In this document: in pieces, positions 1 through 9,061 of the stretch
Layout of the letters: each line of letters starts with the position of its first letter
Numbering within the stretch: position 1 is the first letter of the stretch
Program-made: the position numbers and the translations under genes
DNA from: Gemmatimonadota bacterium
GTDB taxonomy: Bacteria > Gemmatimonadota > Gemmatimonadetes > Longimicrobiales > Gaopeijiaceae
Direction: 5' to 3'
NCBI GenBank assembly: GCA_022827345.1
Contig: JAJDTB010000030.1
Coordinates: forward strand, 62,001-126,000
DNA length: 64,000 nucleotides
The notes under the pieces: model-generated
The model's database searches: none
Told to the model about the DNA's origin: nothing
What the model saw: the letters and a program-made list of their open reading frames with translations, nothing else

Positions 1-526
1 CGTCGGTGTACTTGGCCGGTTCGGCCCACTGCGCGCCGGGCGGGGGCGCCGGCATCTGGCCGACGGTCAGCGGCGCAGCGGGAACGAGCTTGTTGAACGC
101 CAGGTGCGATCCGTCGGGGGACCAGGAAAGGCCCATGGACGGGTCCGTGAGGTTCGTGATCGCCGCCGTCTGACCGGACGCGACCCAGTGCATGTAGATC
201 TGCGGCACGCCATCCCGGTTGGACATGTACGCGATCCGCGTTCCGTCCGGCGACCACCGGGGACTGTTGTCCAGGAACTTTCCGGTCGTGAGCGGCCGGT
301 GCTCGCTGCCGTCGCTGCTCACCAGCCAGAGGTTGGAGTAGTTCATGTCCGTCATGACGTCCGCGAACTGTCGGACATACACGACCCACTCGCCGTCCGG
401 GGATATCCTGGGATCGCTTGCGTACTCCAGGTCGAAGACGTTCATCTCGGTCAGCCGGTCGGTCTGGGCGGCGAGCGGCGAGGTGAGGAGAGCGAGCAAC
501 AGTGAGGGGAGCGAGGCGAATCTCAT
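1..526 (-). CDS. S9 family peptidase, N-terminal beta-propeller part (cut by window edge)
   Basis: This gene is not in the ORF track because it runs off the left edge; I translated it from the reverse complement. The start codon is the ATG at 526 and is followed by a Sec signal peptide (MRFASLPSLLLALLTSPLAAQ). The mature part has TolB/WD40-like propeller repeats typical of prolyl oligopeptidase or acylaminoacyl-peptidase N-terminal domains, with motifs such as ISPDGEWVVYVRQF, NSPRWSPDGTRIAYMSNRDG and LSWSPDGSHLAF. The catalytic hydrolase domain would lie outside the window, so peptidase activity is inferred from the family. It is divergent from the lipoprotein at 648. The S9 enzyme at 1171 has a very similar N-terminal layout, so the two may be paralogues. 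A TolB-like propeller protein without peptidase activity is the alternative. Confidence 0.8.
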   Translation of the reverse strand, partial: MRFASLPSLLLALLTSPLAAQTDRLTEMNVFDLEYASDPRISPDGEWVVYVRQFADVMTDMNYSNLWLVSSDGSEHRPLTTGKFLDNSPRWSPDGTRIAYMSNRDGVPQIYMHWVASGQTAAITNLTDPSMGLSWSPDGSHLAFNKLVPAAPLTVGQMPAPPPGAQWAEPAKYTD

Positions 527-647
527 GGGTTTCTCCGGCCGGGTTGGGGCGAGATCGTACCGACAACGGCGCGGCGAAGCGGAACGAGTCGAGCAGGATT
601 GGCGTATAACCATTATTCTATGCGACTACTTCGGAAAAGGGGCGGCC

Positions 648-1031
648 ATGTTCGGCACCGGGACAGCAGGAAGACACAACCGATTTGCCGGGCTGGCCCT
701 GGCGCTGCTCTTCACCGCCGCCGGCGGATGCGCGGGTACGGGCGGGCAGACCGGCAGTCCGTTCGCCGCGGCGCCCGGAGAGGGCGAGGACATCGAACTG
801 CTGGTGCGCAACCTCAACTTCCACCAGGTGACCGTGTACACGGCCCGGGGTGGCAGTTCCGTGCGCCGGCTCGGAACCGTCCCCGGCAAGGGCGAGGCCA
901 CCTTCACGATGCGCTGGCACCTTCCCGACATCCAGCTCCGGGTCAGGGAGCTCGCTGGTGAGGAATACCTGACCGAAACCCTTCCCGTGACCCCCGGTGA
1001 CCTGCTGGAGCTGATCATTCCCATCCGGTAG
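648..1031 (+). CDS. Small predicted lipoprotein, function unknown
   Basis: This gene encodes 127 aa. I placed the start at the ATG at 648 rather than the longer ORF start at 345, because the longer form would overlap the divergent S9 gene and hide the signal sequence. The N-terminus has a hydrophobic stretch (GLALALLFTAAGG) ending in a lipobox-like AAGGC, which suggests lipidation at the Cys. The mature part is rich in beta-strand-like segments such as ELLVRNLNFHQVTVYTARGG and YLTETLPVTPGDLLELIIP, suggesting a compact beta-sandwich in the periplasm or attached to a membrane. I recognise no enzyme motif. It lies about 140 bp before an S9 peptidase on the same strand. No specific function can be assigned. 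Confidence 0.7.
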   Translation: MFGTGTAGRHNRFAGLALALLFTAAGGCAGTGGQTGSPFAAAPGEGEDIELLVRNLNFHQVTVYTARGGSSVRRLGTVPGKGEATFTMRWHLPDIQLRVRELAGEEYLTETLPVTPGDLLELIIPIR

Positions 1032-1170
1032 GGCGGGCGGCCAATCCAGTCTGGCGGTCCGATGGGCCGAACCGCACATTTGTATCCGGATTGCGTCCGT
1101 GCCGCTTCGGAGGTCCCTCTCGGCGGCGTCGGCCGCTTGTGTTTCGTGAACCGCCTCCGGAGAATCCGAT

Positions 1171-3234
1171 ATGCGCACGCACGCACTCGCCGTACTGATC
1201 GCCGCCATCCCGCTGACTGTGGCCGGCGATCCGGAATTGTCGGCTCAGCAGACGCCCGACCCCACGCTTACGCTCGATGAGGTCATCGATATGGTCCGCG
1301 TCTCCGGGCCGAAGCTGTCACCGGACGGCTCCCGCGTACTGTTCGTGCGAAACGAGCTCGACTGGGACGAAAACAAGCGCGAGAGCCGGATCTGGATTGT
1401 GGGTGCGGATGGGGAGAACGCCCGGCCCTTCACGGGGTCGACGGAAGACCGTTCCCCCGAATGGTCCCCGGACGGGCGTTGGGTAGCCTTCACCCGTCCG
1501 GTCGGTGACAGCGACAAGGTGCGGCAGCTGTTCGTTCTGCCGGTGGACGGCGGAGAGGCCGTTCAGCTGAGCAGCCACGTAACCGCGGTCGGCAACTATC
1601 GCTGGGCTTCGGACAGCAGGTCGATCTTCTTCGTGGCCAACGACTCCCTCCCCGACGACCAGGAGGCGGAGCGCAAGAAGGGCGACGACGCGGTGTTCAT
1701 CGACGAGGGTCCGAGCGGCCAGACCCAGGGTTCCTGGAACGCGGTGTGGAAGGTCGATCTGGACACGGACGACGCGCCCCACCAGGCAGAGCGCCTGACC
1801 CCGGAGATGCGGCGCGTGGGAGACTTCGCGCCCTCTCCCGACGGGAACTTCCTCGCCTACACCCACCGCAGCGAGAATCGCCGCAATGCGTCGCATCTGT
1901 CCGAGATCGCGCTGCTTGCGATCGCTTCGGGCGAGGAGGAACAGATCACCCGCAACGACGCCCCGGAGTCGCAACTGGCGTGGTCCCCCGACGGTGCGTC
2001 CCTCACCTTCGGGGCCCCGGACCTGGAGACCTGGGAGCTCGATCAGGGGAACCTCTACCTCTACGACATCCCCTCCGGCGAGATCACGCACCTGATGCCT
2101 GACGCGGATATCGACATCCGCGGATATCGCTGGAACCCCGGGGGAAGGTTCATCGACCTCGTGGCGCTGGACAGGACCATCTCCAACCTGTACCGCCTCG
2201 ATGTGCGTTCCGGTGAACTGGAGCCGTTGACCGAAATGGCGGGAATGACATCGTCGGCGTCGTACGATGCGCACCACAACCTCGCGGCAGTCCAGTACGC
2301 GAGTCCGGTCGACCCGGGTGACCTGTGGCTGGTGGACCTGGAGGACGGAGGACGGACGCGGCTTACGGAAGCGAATCCGTGGATCGCGGACAAGGATCTC
2401 GTGGAGCCTGAGGTCATCCGCTGGAACAGCCGCGACGGACTCGAAATCGAGGGAGTGCTTTACGTGCCGGAAGGCCGGACCGCGCCGGGGGCGACGATCC
2501 TGGAGATCCACGGCGGCCCGGCCGGCGTCTTCACGCGCGGCTTCGACTCGGACGCCCAACTGCTCCTCGCCGAAGGGTACGCCCTGCTGCAGCCCAACGT
2601 GCGGGGCTCGTCCGGGTACGGGGACGCGCTGTTGCGCGGCAACATGCACGACATCGGCGGCGGCGACTACCACGACCTCATGACGGGAGTGGACGCGATC
2701 ATCGAACGGGGCGTGGCGCACCCCGACTCCCTGGCGGTGAAGGGGTGGAGCTACGGCGGCATCCTCGGCGGGTGGACGATCACGCGCACCGACCGCTTCA
2801 AGGCCGCCAGCCTCGGGGCGATGGTCGCGGACTGGCCGAGCGAATTCGGGGCGGGCTTCAACCACGACGTGGTGCGCTGGTATCTCGGCGGCGACCCCTG
2901 GTCGAACGGCGACCATTGGAGAGAACGCTCCGCCTACACGCACCTCGACCGGATCACCACCCCGACCATCCTCTTCCACGGGGCAAACGACCGTACCGAC
3001 ACCATGGAGCAGACGATGAACTTCTTCGCGGGCCTGCGCCATCTGGGCGTCGAAGCCCGCTTCCTGCTGTTCCCGCGCGAGGGCCACGGCATCGCCGAGC
3101 CGCGGCATCGGCGCACGCTCCTGATCGAGGAACTCCGCTGGCTTCATCAGTACGTGAAGGGGCTCACGGACTGGCAGCCGCCGGAGCGGCCGGACCCTGA
3201 CGCCGCCAAGGAGGGAGTTGCCGTGGTGTCGTGA
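1171..3234 (+). CDS. S9 family prolyl oligopeptidase / acylaminoacyl-peptidase, secreted
   Basis: This 687-aa protein begins with a signal peptide (about residues 1-27, ending ELSAQ), followed by a propeller of SPDG-type repeats and a C-terminal alpha/beta hydrolase. The serine nucleophile sits in GWSYGG (Ser527), the Asp in GANDRTD (Asp607) and the His in EGHGI (His639). The oxyanion-region motif HGGPAG is also present. By family it cleaves oligopeptides or removes N-terminal residues, probably in the periplasm. The ATG at 1171 has a GGAG-containing ribosome site just upstream. The stop codon overlaps the start of the DUF4153 gene (TGATG), so the two are probably translationally coupled. Exact substrate preference within S9 cannot be read from sequence. 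Confidence 0.92.
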   Translation: MRTHALAVLIAAIPLTVAGDPELSAQQTPDPTLTLDEVIDMVRVSGPKLSPDGSRVLFVRNELDWDENKRESRIWIVGADGENARPFTGSTEDRSPEWSPDGRWVAFTRPVGDSDKVRQLFVLPVDGGEAVQLSSHVTAVGNYRWASDSRSIFFVANDSLPDDQEAERKKGDDAVFIDEGPSGQTQGSWNAVWKVDLDTDDAPHQAERLTPEMRRVGDFAPSPDGNFLAYTHRSENRRNASHLSEIALLAIASGEEEQITRNDAPESQLAWSPDGASLTFGAPDLETWELDQGNLYLYDIPSGEITHLMPDADIDIRGYRWNPGGRFIDLVALDRTISNLYRLDVRSGELEPLTEMAGMTSSASYDAHHNLAAVQYASPVDPGDLWLVDLEDGGRTRLTEANPWIADKDLVEPEVIRWNSRDGLEIEGVLYVPEGRTAPGATILEIHGGPAGVFTRGFDSDAQLLLAEGYALLQPNVRGSSGYGDALLRGNMHDIGGGDYHDLMTGVDAIIERGVAHPDSLAVKGWSYGGILGGWTITRTDRFKAASLGAMVADWPSEFGAGFNHDVVRWYLGGDPWSNGDHWRERSAYTHLDRITTPTILFHGANDRTDTMEQTMNFFAGLRHLGVEARFLLFPREGHGIAEPRHRRTLLIEELRWLHQYVKGLTDWQPPERPDPDAAKEGVAVVS

Positions 3235-5129
3235 TGCGTCGCCCGCGCATCCCCGCTTCCGCGTCACTGGATCGGCTGCTTGCCGCCACCGTGCGCGCGG
3301 TGCGCCGGTTCCCGGAGGTCTTCGCCTGCGGGGTTGTGGCCGGCGTGGCGGCCTCCCTTGCCCTGGAGTCCGGCGAGGCTCCCCGCTGGTGGGGTCTGTG
3401 GCGCGTGGCCAGCCTCGGCATCCCGCTCTTCGTGGCGCTTACCCTGCTCTGCGAACGCCGCAGCATCCCGGAGCCCCGGCGCTGGCTGTGGCGAACTGCG
3501 GCGCTGGGGGGCCTCGTGCTCCTCTACGTTCTCTTCGACGGGTGGGAATACTGGAGCATCGCCCAGCGCTACGGCCACCTCGCCGTCACGCTGCACCTGT
3601 CCGTCGCGGTGGTCCCCTACCTCTTCCTTGCGGCGGAGGAGCCCCGGGGCTTCTGGCAGTTCAACTTCGCCCTGCTCCATCGCTTCGTCGTCGCGACCAT
3701 CTACGCGGCGGCGATCTACGCGGGGCTCGCGCTGGCCCTGGCCGCCCTCGACAATCTCTTCGGCGTGGACGTCGAGGAGTTGGCCTACGTGCGCCTCTTC
3801 TTTCTGGTGGCCTTCTGCTTCCATCCCGTGTTCTTCCTCGCCGGCGTCCCCACCGACTTCTCGCGGCTCGACCGCGACGGCAGCGGTCCGCCGTGGCTTA
3901 AGGTATTCTGCCAGTACGTGATGCTGCCGCTGGTCACCGTGTACGTCATCATCCTCACCGCCTATCTGGGGAGAATCCTGGTGATCGGCACATGGCCGAG
4001 CGGCTGGATCAGCTACCTGGTGTCCAGCCTGGCCGTCGTCGGGATCCTGTCGCTGCTGATGGTGCACCCGGAGCGCCTCGAAGGGCCGCGCGGCTGGATC
4101 GACCGCTATGCGCTGGCCTTCTGGATCGCGATCATGCCCTCGGTCGCGATGGTGCTCATGGCCGTGTGGCAGCGAGTGGAGCAGTACGGGATCACCGAGC
4201 GGCGGTATCTCCTCGGAGGTTTGGCGCTCTGGCTCGGCGCGGTCGCGCTCTACTCCGCCGTCACGCGCACACGAGGCATCCGGTTCATTCCGCTCACGCT
4301 GGCCGTGCTGGGTGCCGTCACGCTTGTCGGACCGTGGTCCGCGTATGCCATGGCGCAGCGGAGCCAGCTTGCGCGGCTCGAGGGAATCCTCTGGGAGCAC
4401 GGCGCCCTGCTGGAGGGACGGCCTTCCGGGGAGGTCGTCGAGGTACCGTTCGAGGCCTGGGCCGAGGCGAGGTCGGCGGTCGATTACCTGGTTCGCGAGC
4501 ATGGGGTGGCGTCTCTGGCCCCACTGCTGGAGGGTCGCGAGGCCGGTGAACCCGGAGGCGGGGAAGACGCGCTCACGGATACGGCGCCGCGGGGTATCGC
4601 CGAGGGAGATTCGCTGGCGCGCGCGCAGCGGTGGACGCGGGACGCGGCCCGGACCATGGACGACCTTCGGATCCGTCCCGGGGTCAGCGATCGGCCCGCG
4701 CGGCTCGAAGGGGTGCAGCAGGGCGACCCGATCTCCGTGGCCGGATTCGAACTGCTGCTCGTGGGGGACGACGAGGGCGAGGCCGTAATCGGGCCGGACA
4801 CCCTGCGGTTCGCGCTGTCGTCCGACGGAATGGAGATGGTGCTGGAGTTCGAAGGGGCTGCCGTCGGGCGCGCGTCGCTGGCGGCGCTCATCGACGCCGG
4901 ACAGCAGCTGCGCTCGCGGCAGTTCGACAACACCGTCGCTGCAACCCGCGCCGCGCCGGATGTGATCGATGTCCCGGCGCGTGAGATGACCCTGCCGTTC
5001 GACACCGGCCGCTGGCGCATGCAGGTCGTGCTCGCTTCCCTCGAGGTGGAGCGGATGGACGAGCGCATGGCGGCGACTTCCTTCCGCCTGCACTCCGTTC
5101 TCCTGCAAAGCGCCGAAGACGCCCCGTGA
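3234..5129 (+). CDS. DUF4153 multi-spanning membrane protein with C-terminal extension
   Basis: This 631-aa protein has about ten hydrophobic helices in residues 20-385, including LILTAYLGRILVIGTWPSGW and the family-typical stretch around RVEQYGITERRY. These are hallmarks of DUF4153, an inner-membrane family of unknown function. The last 240 residues are soluble and mostly beta, with no motif I recognise; several DUF4153 proteins carry a similar tail. I prefer the ATG at 3234, which overlaps the upstream stop as TGATG, over the GTG at 3231 used in the ORF track. The stop overlaps the next gene as GTGA. It therefore sits in a tight run between a peptidase and a nucleoside phosphorylase, but those neighbours do not explain its role. 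Confidence 0.82.
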   Translation: MRRPRIPASASLDRLLAATVRAVRRFPEVFACGVVAGVAASLALESGEAPRWWGLWRVASLGIPLFVALTLLCERRSIPEPRRWLWRTAALGGLVLLYVLFDGWEYWSIAQRYGHLAVTLHLSVAVVPYLFLAAEEPRGFWQFNFALLHRFVVATIYAAAIYAGLALALAALDNLFGVDVEELAYVRLFFLVAFCFHPVFFLAGVPTDFSRLDRDGSGPPWLKVFCQYVMLPLVTVYVIILTAYLGRILVIGTWPSGWISYLVSSLAVVGILSLLMVHPERLEGPRGWIDRYALAFWIAIMPSVAMVLMAVWQRVEQYGITERRYLLGGLALWLGAVALYSAVTRTRGIRFIPLTLAVLGAVTLVGPWSAYAMAQRSQLARLEGILWEHGALLEGRPSGEVVEVPFEAWAEARSAVDYLVREHGVASLAPLLEGREAGEPGGGEDALTDTAPRGIAEGDSLARAQRWTRDAARTMDDLRIRPGVSDRPARLEGVQQGDPISVAGFELLLVGDDEGEAVIGPDTLRFALSSDGMEMVLEFEGAAVGRASLAALIDAGQQLRSRQFDNTVAATRAAPDVIDVPAREMTLPFDTGRWRMQVVLASLEVERMDERMAATSFRLHSVLLQSAEDAP

Positions 5130-6487
5130 TCCCCCAGCAGATCATCGCGCGCAAGCGGGACGGAGAGGCGCTGGGTCTGCAGGAACTGCACGACTTCCTG
5201 ACAGCCTATCTCGAAGGCGCCGTCGGAGACGACCAGATGGCCGCGTTCCTGATGGCGGTCTACTTCAACGGTCTCGCGCCGGCCGAGCTGGACACCCTCG
5301 TCACCCTCATGATCATCTCGGGCGAGATGCTGGAGCGCCGGGGTGACTGGCCGGGGCCGCGGGTCGACAAGCACTCGACGGGCGGGGTGGGTGACAAGAC
5401 CTCGCTGGTGGTGGCACCGCTCGCCGCCGAGATGGGGATGGTGGTGCCCATGATGTCCGGCAGGGGCCTGGGACACACGGGGGGGACGCTCGACAAGCTC
5501 GAATCCATACCCGGTTTTCGCACTCGCGTGCCTCTCGACGAGTTCAACCATGTGCTCAGGCGGGTCGGCTGCGCCATGATCGGCCAGACGGAAGAGATCG
5601 CTCCCCTGGACCGCAGGCTGTATGCGCTGCGGGATGTGACCGCAACGGTCCCCTCGCTTCCGCTGATCACCGCGTCGATCATGTCGAAGAAACTGGCCGA
5701 GGGACTCGACGGCCTGGTCCTGGATGTGAAGGTGGGGCGGGGGGCATTCCTTTCCCGCCTCGAGGACGCCAGGGAGCTGGCGCAGGCGATGGTGGGCGTG
5801 GGGACGACGCGGGGGCTGTCGGTCACCGCGGTCCTCTCTGCGATGGACCGCCCCCTCGGGCGGGCGATCGGCAACGCGCTCGAGGTCCGCGAGGCCCTGG
5901 AGTGCCTGTCGGGGGATGGGCCGCGCGACTTTCGCGACCTGTGCGTCGAACTTGCCGCCGAGATGGCGGTGGCCGGTGGTGTGGCGGCAGGAGTGGAGGA
6001 GGGACGTGCGCGGGCGAGCGAGACGCTGGCCGGGGGCGGTCCCATGGAGCGATTCATGCGCCTTGCGGATGCCCAGGGGGGCGCGCTCGATATGTCCAGG
6101 AGCGATTTCGGGTTGCCCATCGCATCCTTCACGGAAGTGGTGGCCGCCGAAGCAGGCGGGACCGTTGCTTCCATCGACCCGCTCGCCCTCGGTTACGGCG
6201 TGATCGAGCTGGGGGGTGGGAGGACTCGACAGGATCAGGAGATCGACCCTCGGGTCGGGTTCGTGCTGCGTGTCGAAGTCGGTGATCGGGTCGCCCGCGG
6301 TGACCCGCTTGCCGTGGTGCACTCGGCGACCCGGGACGGGCTGGCCATCGGTGCCCGTGCCGTCAGGGAAGCAGTGCGTCTGTCGGGCGACGCCCCCGCA
6401 CCGCTGCCGCTCATCCTGGAACGGCTCGCGAACCGACCATGTCGGGCGGACGACAGGTCCAGGCACTCTGGCTGTGCCATACAATGA
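5126..6487 (+). CDS. pdp: Pyrimidine-nucleoside / thymidine phosphorylase
   Basis: This 453-aa protein cleaves thymidine or uridine with phosphate to give the base and (deoxy)ribose-1-phosphate in nucleoside salvage. It has the family N-terminus (QQIIARKRDGEAL), the phosphate-binding signature KHSTGGVGDKTSL, and MMSGRGLGHTGGTLDKLES. The SIMSKKLAEGLDGLVLDVK segment and a C-terminal domain (DPRVGFVLRVEVGDRVARGD) complete the fold. Length fits the family, usually about 430-440 aa. The GTG start overlaps the DUF4153 stop by four bases (GTGA). Whether it prefers thymidine (deoA) or both pyrimidine nucleosides (pdp) cannot be decided from sequence alone. Confidence 0.93.
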   Translation: MIPQQIIARKRDGEALGLQELHDFLTAYLEGAVGDDQMAAFLMAVYFNGLAPAELDTLVTLMIISGEMLERRGDWPGPRVDKHSTGGVGDKTSLVVAPLAAEMGMVVPMMSGRGLGHTGGTLDKLESIPGFRTRVPLDEFNHVLRRVGCAMIGQTEEIAPLDRRLYALRDVTATVPSLPLITASIMSKKLAEGLDGLVLDVKVGRGAFLSRLEDARELAQAMVGVGTTRGLSVTAVLSAMDRPLGRAIGNALEVREALECLSGDGPRDFRDLCVELAAEMAVAGGVAAGVEEGRARASETLAGGGPMERFMRLADAQGGALDMSRSDFGLPIASFTEVVAAEAGGTVASIDPLALGYGVIELGGGRTRQDQEIDPRVGFVLRVEVGDRVARGDPLAVVHSATRDGLAIGARAVREAVRLSGDAPAPLPLILERLANRPCRADDRSRHSGCAIQ

Positions 6488-6500
6488 CTGGAGAAGCTCA

Positions 6501-7727
6501 ATGAGAATCGCAATCGCAGGTACGCTCGCCTGCCTGACCGGGTGGCCGGCCTTGACCGAACAGGCTCCCGCCTCCGCGCAGGAATCCGCCGCCGACCCTT
6601 CCGAACTGCCCTATTCCTCGGCCCGCCATGACTTCCGCATCACGACCGTGGCGGACGGACTCGATCATCCGTGGTCGATGGCATGGCTCCCTGACGGCAC
6701 GATGCTCATCGTGGAGCGCCCGGGGCGGGTGCGCGTCGTGCGCGACGGCGTGCTCCAGCCGGAGGCGGTGCAGGGTTGGCCGGGTGTCTACAGGGACAGG
6801 GGGCAGGGTGGCTTCATGGACATCCTCCCGCACCCGGATTTCGCGCGCAACCGCTGGCTCTACCTCAGCTACGGCAAGCCCAGCGAAGATGCCTCGGAGG
6901 GGGCCACCACAGTCGTGCGCGGGCGCTGGGACGATGGCCGGGTCACCGGCCTGGAGGAGGTGTTCGAGGCCGACGCCTGGGGGGACAACAACAATCATTT
7001 CGCCGGCCGCATGGCCTTCGACCACGATGGCTACCTCTACGTGGCCGTGGGTGACAGGATGGTCTCCCCGGACGTGATGGCCGATCATCCGGCGCTGGAC
7101 CTCACCAACCACATGGGAACGATCGTGCGCCTGCACGACGATGGGACGGTGCCTCCCGACAACCCGTTCACCGGGCGGGACGACGCCCTGCCGGAGATCT
7201 GGAGCTACGGACACAGGAACATCCAGGGCCTGACCGTCGACCCGCTCACGGGAGAGCTCTGGGCCAACGAGCACGGACCGCGCGGCGGCGACGAACTCAA
7301 CCTGATCGTCCGCGGCGGCAACTACGGCTGGCCGGTGATCTCGTACGGGATCAACTACGACGGCACCGTCTTTACCACGGACACGCATCGTCCGGGGATC
7401 GAGCCGCCCCGCTTCGTGTGGACTCCCTCGATCGGCGTCTCCGGCATGATGATCTACCGGGGCGGCCGGTATCCCTGGTGGCGGGGCAGCGCGTTCGTGG
7501 GCGGAATGGTCGGAGAGCAGCTGGCGCGCGTCACTCTGGTGGGCTCCGACGCGGTGAGCGTCGAGACCCTGCTGGGTGGTGAACTCGGGCGCATTCGCGA
7601 TGTTCGCGAAGGCCCGGACGGGCTGGTCTACCTGGCCCTGGAGCACCTCGAGGAACTGACCTCCGTCGTGCGGCTGGATCCCGTACCCAACGACATCGTG
7701 CCACCCCGGCAGTGGAGGCAGCCATGA
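6501..7727 (+). CDS. PQQ-dependent aldose sugar dehydrogenase (soluble GDH family)
   Basis: The true start is the ATG at 6501 within the longer ORF, preceded by GGAGAAGC and opening with a signal peptide (MRIAIAGTLACL to PASAQ). The 408-aa product matches the six-bladed propeller family of YliI/Asd and soluble glucose dehydrogenase. Diagnostic motifs are LDHPWSMAWLPDGTMLIVER, WSYGHRNIQGLTVDP, WANEHGPRGGDELN and GGNYGWPVISYG. Family members oxidise aldoses at the outer face using pyrroloquinoline quinone and calcium. No PQQ synthesis genes are in the window. It sits 13 bp after the phosphorylase gene, and its stop overlaps the next start as ATGA. Confidence 0.92.
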   Translation: MRIAIAGTLACLTGWPALTEQAPASAQESAADPSELPYSSARHDFRITTVADGLDHPWSMAWLPDGTMLIVERPGRVRVVRDGVLQPEAVQGWPGVYRDRGQGGFMDILPHPDFARNRWLYLSYGKPSEDASEGATTVVRGRWDDGRVTGLEEVFEADAWGDNNNHFAGRMAFDHDGYLYVAVGDRMVSPDVMADHPALDLTNHMGTIVRLHDDGTVPPDNPFTGRDDALPEIWSYGHRNIQGLTVDPLTGELWANEHGPRGGDELNLIVRGGNYGWPVISYGINYDGTVFTTDTHRPGIEPPRFVWTPSIGVSGMMIYRGGRYPWWRGSAFVGGMVGEQLARVTLVGSDAVSVETLLGGELGRIRDVREGPDGLVYLALEHLEELTSVVRLDPVPNDIVPPRQWRQP

Positions 7728-8788
7728 AACGGCGCAAGTCTCTCCCATTCGCGATTCCCGCCCTGCTGGTCGCGGCCCCGGCATCCGCGCAGGAGCCCGT
7801 TGCCTGGGGACGGGAGCCGGTATTCCACACGTTCTCGATCGTGGCGATCGATCCGTCCACCGGGGAATCGGGCGTTGCGGTGACGACCCGCAACCCCTGC
7901 GTCGGCAACGCGGTCCCCTGGGTTCGGGCCGGCGTGGGCGCCGTCGCCACCCAGGGCGGGACGCGTCTGGAGTACGGCAACGACCTGCTCGACCTCCTGG
8001 AGCAAGGTGTGGCGCCGCAGGAGGCGATGGACCAGGTGGTGGCCGCGGATGAAGGACGCAGTCGCAGACAGGTGGGGGTCATCGACCTGGCCGGCCGGTC
8101 GGCGCAGTGGACCGGATCGGACCAATACGGCGCCGAGGATCAGGGAGACTGGGTCGCCGAGCGCGCGGGCCTGAACTACGCCGTACAGGGAAACTCGCTG
8201 GTGGGCACCACAGTGGTGGATTCCGTCGCGGTCGCCTTCGAGAGGAGCGAGGGGTCCAGGCGCCACCTCGCCGACAGGCTGATCGAGGCCCTGCACGCGG
8301 GGCAGGTGCTCGGAGGGGATGGCCGGCATGGCGAGACGCAGTCCGCAGCGGTGCTGGTGGCGGACCCGCGGCCCGGGATGTCGCGTCACCCGCAAGGGAT
8401 CACGGCCGACATCAACGTATGCGAGCACCCGGAACCGGTGGTGGAAATGCGCCGCATCTACGACGTGGCGTCCGAGACTCTCGGCTTCCGCAGGCTCGAG
8501 CAGTTCGTGGGCCGGGATGTGTTTCAATTGAAGGTGATGCTTCACGCACTCGGGGTTTATCGGCCCGGTTCACCCGCGCCGTCGATCGATACCCCGGAGG
8601 TCCTCGTCTACGATCAGGAGACGATGGAGGCCGTGGATCGCTTCCGTAGCGAACAGGGCTGGCGCACGACGGTACCCGGATATGTGGACCACACGACCAT
8701 CGACCGGCTCTGGGAGCTGCTCGAGGAGATCGACCGGGCCGCGGAGGTACGCGATCGAATCCGCGGCATCGTGCGAATAAGGCGGTGA
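7724..8788 (+). CDS. Secreted DUF1028 protein with C-terminal peptidoglycan-binding-like domain
   Basis: This 354-aa protein starts at the ATG at 7724, overlapping the dehydrogenase stop (ATGA) and preceded by GGAGG; the upstream GTG at 7712 is less likely. A signal peptide ends near PASAQ. Residues of about 35-260 match DUF1028, an Ntn-hydrolase-like family, with FSIVAIDPSTGESGVAV, VRAGVGAVATQ and YAVQGNSLVG. The last 90 residues (FQLKVMLHALGVYRP through DRLWELLEEI) look like the small helical peptidoglycan-binding-like domain often found in this family. Catalytic function in DUF1028 is unproven; related Ntn hydrolases cleave amide bonds. Coupling to a sugar dehydrogenase suggests extracytoplasmic action, but no substrate can be named. 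Confidence 0.87.
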   Translation: MKRRKSLPFAIPALLVAAPASAQEPVAWGREPVFHTFSIVAIDPSTGESGVAVTTRNPCVGNAVPWVRAGVGAVATQGGTRLEYGNDLLDLLEQGVAPQEAMDQVVAADEGRSRRQVGVIDLAGRSAQWTGSDQYGAEDQGDWVAERAGLNYAVQGNSLVGTTVVDSVAVAFERSEGSRRHLADRLIEALHAGQVLGGDGRHGETQSAAVLVADPRPGMSRHPQGITADINVCEHPEPVVEMRRIYDVASETLGFRRLEQFVGRDVFQLKVMLHALGVYRPGSPAPSIDTPEVLVYDQETMEAVDRFRSEQGWRTTVPGYVDHTTIDRLWELLEEIDRAAEVRDRIRGIVRIRR

Positions 8789-8839
8789 TCGGGGCGGCGC
8801 GCCGGCAGATGCAGCGGGGGTGCTGCCGGAGGCTGCCTG

Positions 8840-9061
8840 CTAGAGGATCCGGAAGAGGATTCCCTCGTTCCTGAGCGCTGCCGCCAATTCATCCTGCCGC
8901 GGCGACGCAACCCTCAGCGCCGCCCCGCACTTCGCTCCGCCGTCGGGAGGCGCCGGTACTACCTCGGCCGGAATCGCCTGCTCGCGCGCGACGTCCTCGG
9001 CCCACATCGCGTGATGGGTGGTGTCGAAGGTGAAGACGCTGGATCCTGGCTCGGCGGTCAT
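8840..9061 (-). CDS. DUF3343 family small protein (putative Se/S carrier-like)
   Basis: The ORF track gives a 135-aa frame, but only the last 73 residues look real. They start at the ATG at 9061, which overlaps the PBP1A stop (ATGA). The product (FTFDTTHHAMWAEDVAREQ, then AKCGAALR and LAAALRNEGILFRIL) matches DUF3343. That family is a single small alpha/beta domain with one conserved Cys before Gly-x-Ala, annotated as putative Se/S carrier-like. Here the Cys is retained in KCGAALR. It is probably cytosolic. The tight coupling to a penicillin-binding protein is unexpected and gives no clue to function. Convergent to the DUF1028 gene with a 51-bp gap. Confidence 0.75.
   Translation of the reverse strand: MTAEPGSSVFTFDTTHHAMWAEDVAREQAIPAEVVPAPPDGGAKCGAALRVASPRQDELAAALRNEGILFRIL

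Noticed and set aside
1318-3267. 649-aa minus-strand ORF opposite the S9 peptidase
   Set aside because: It is antisense to a strongly supported coding region and has shadow-like composition.
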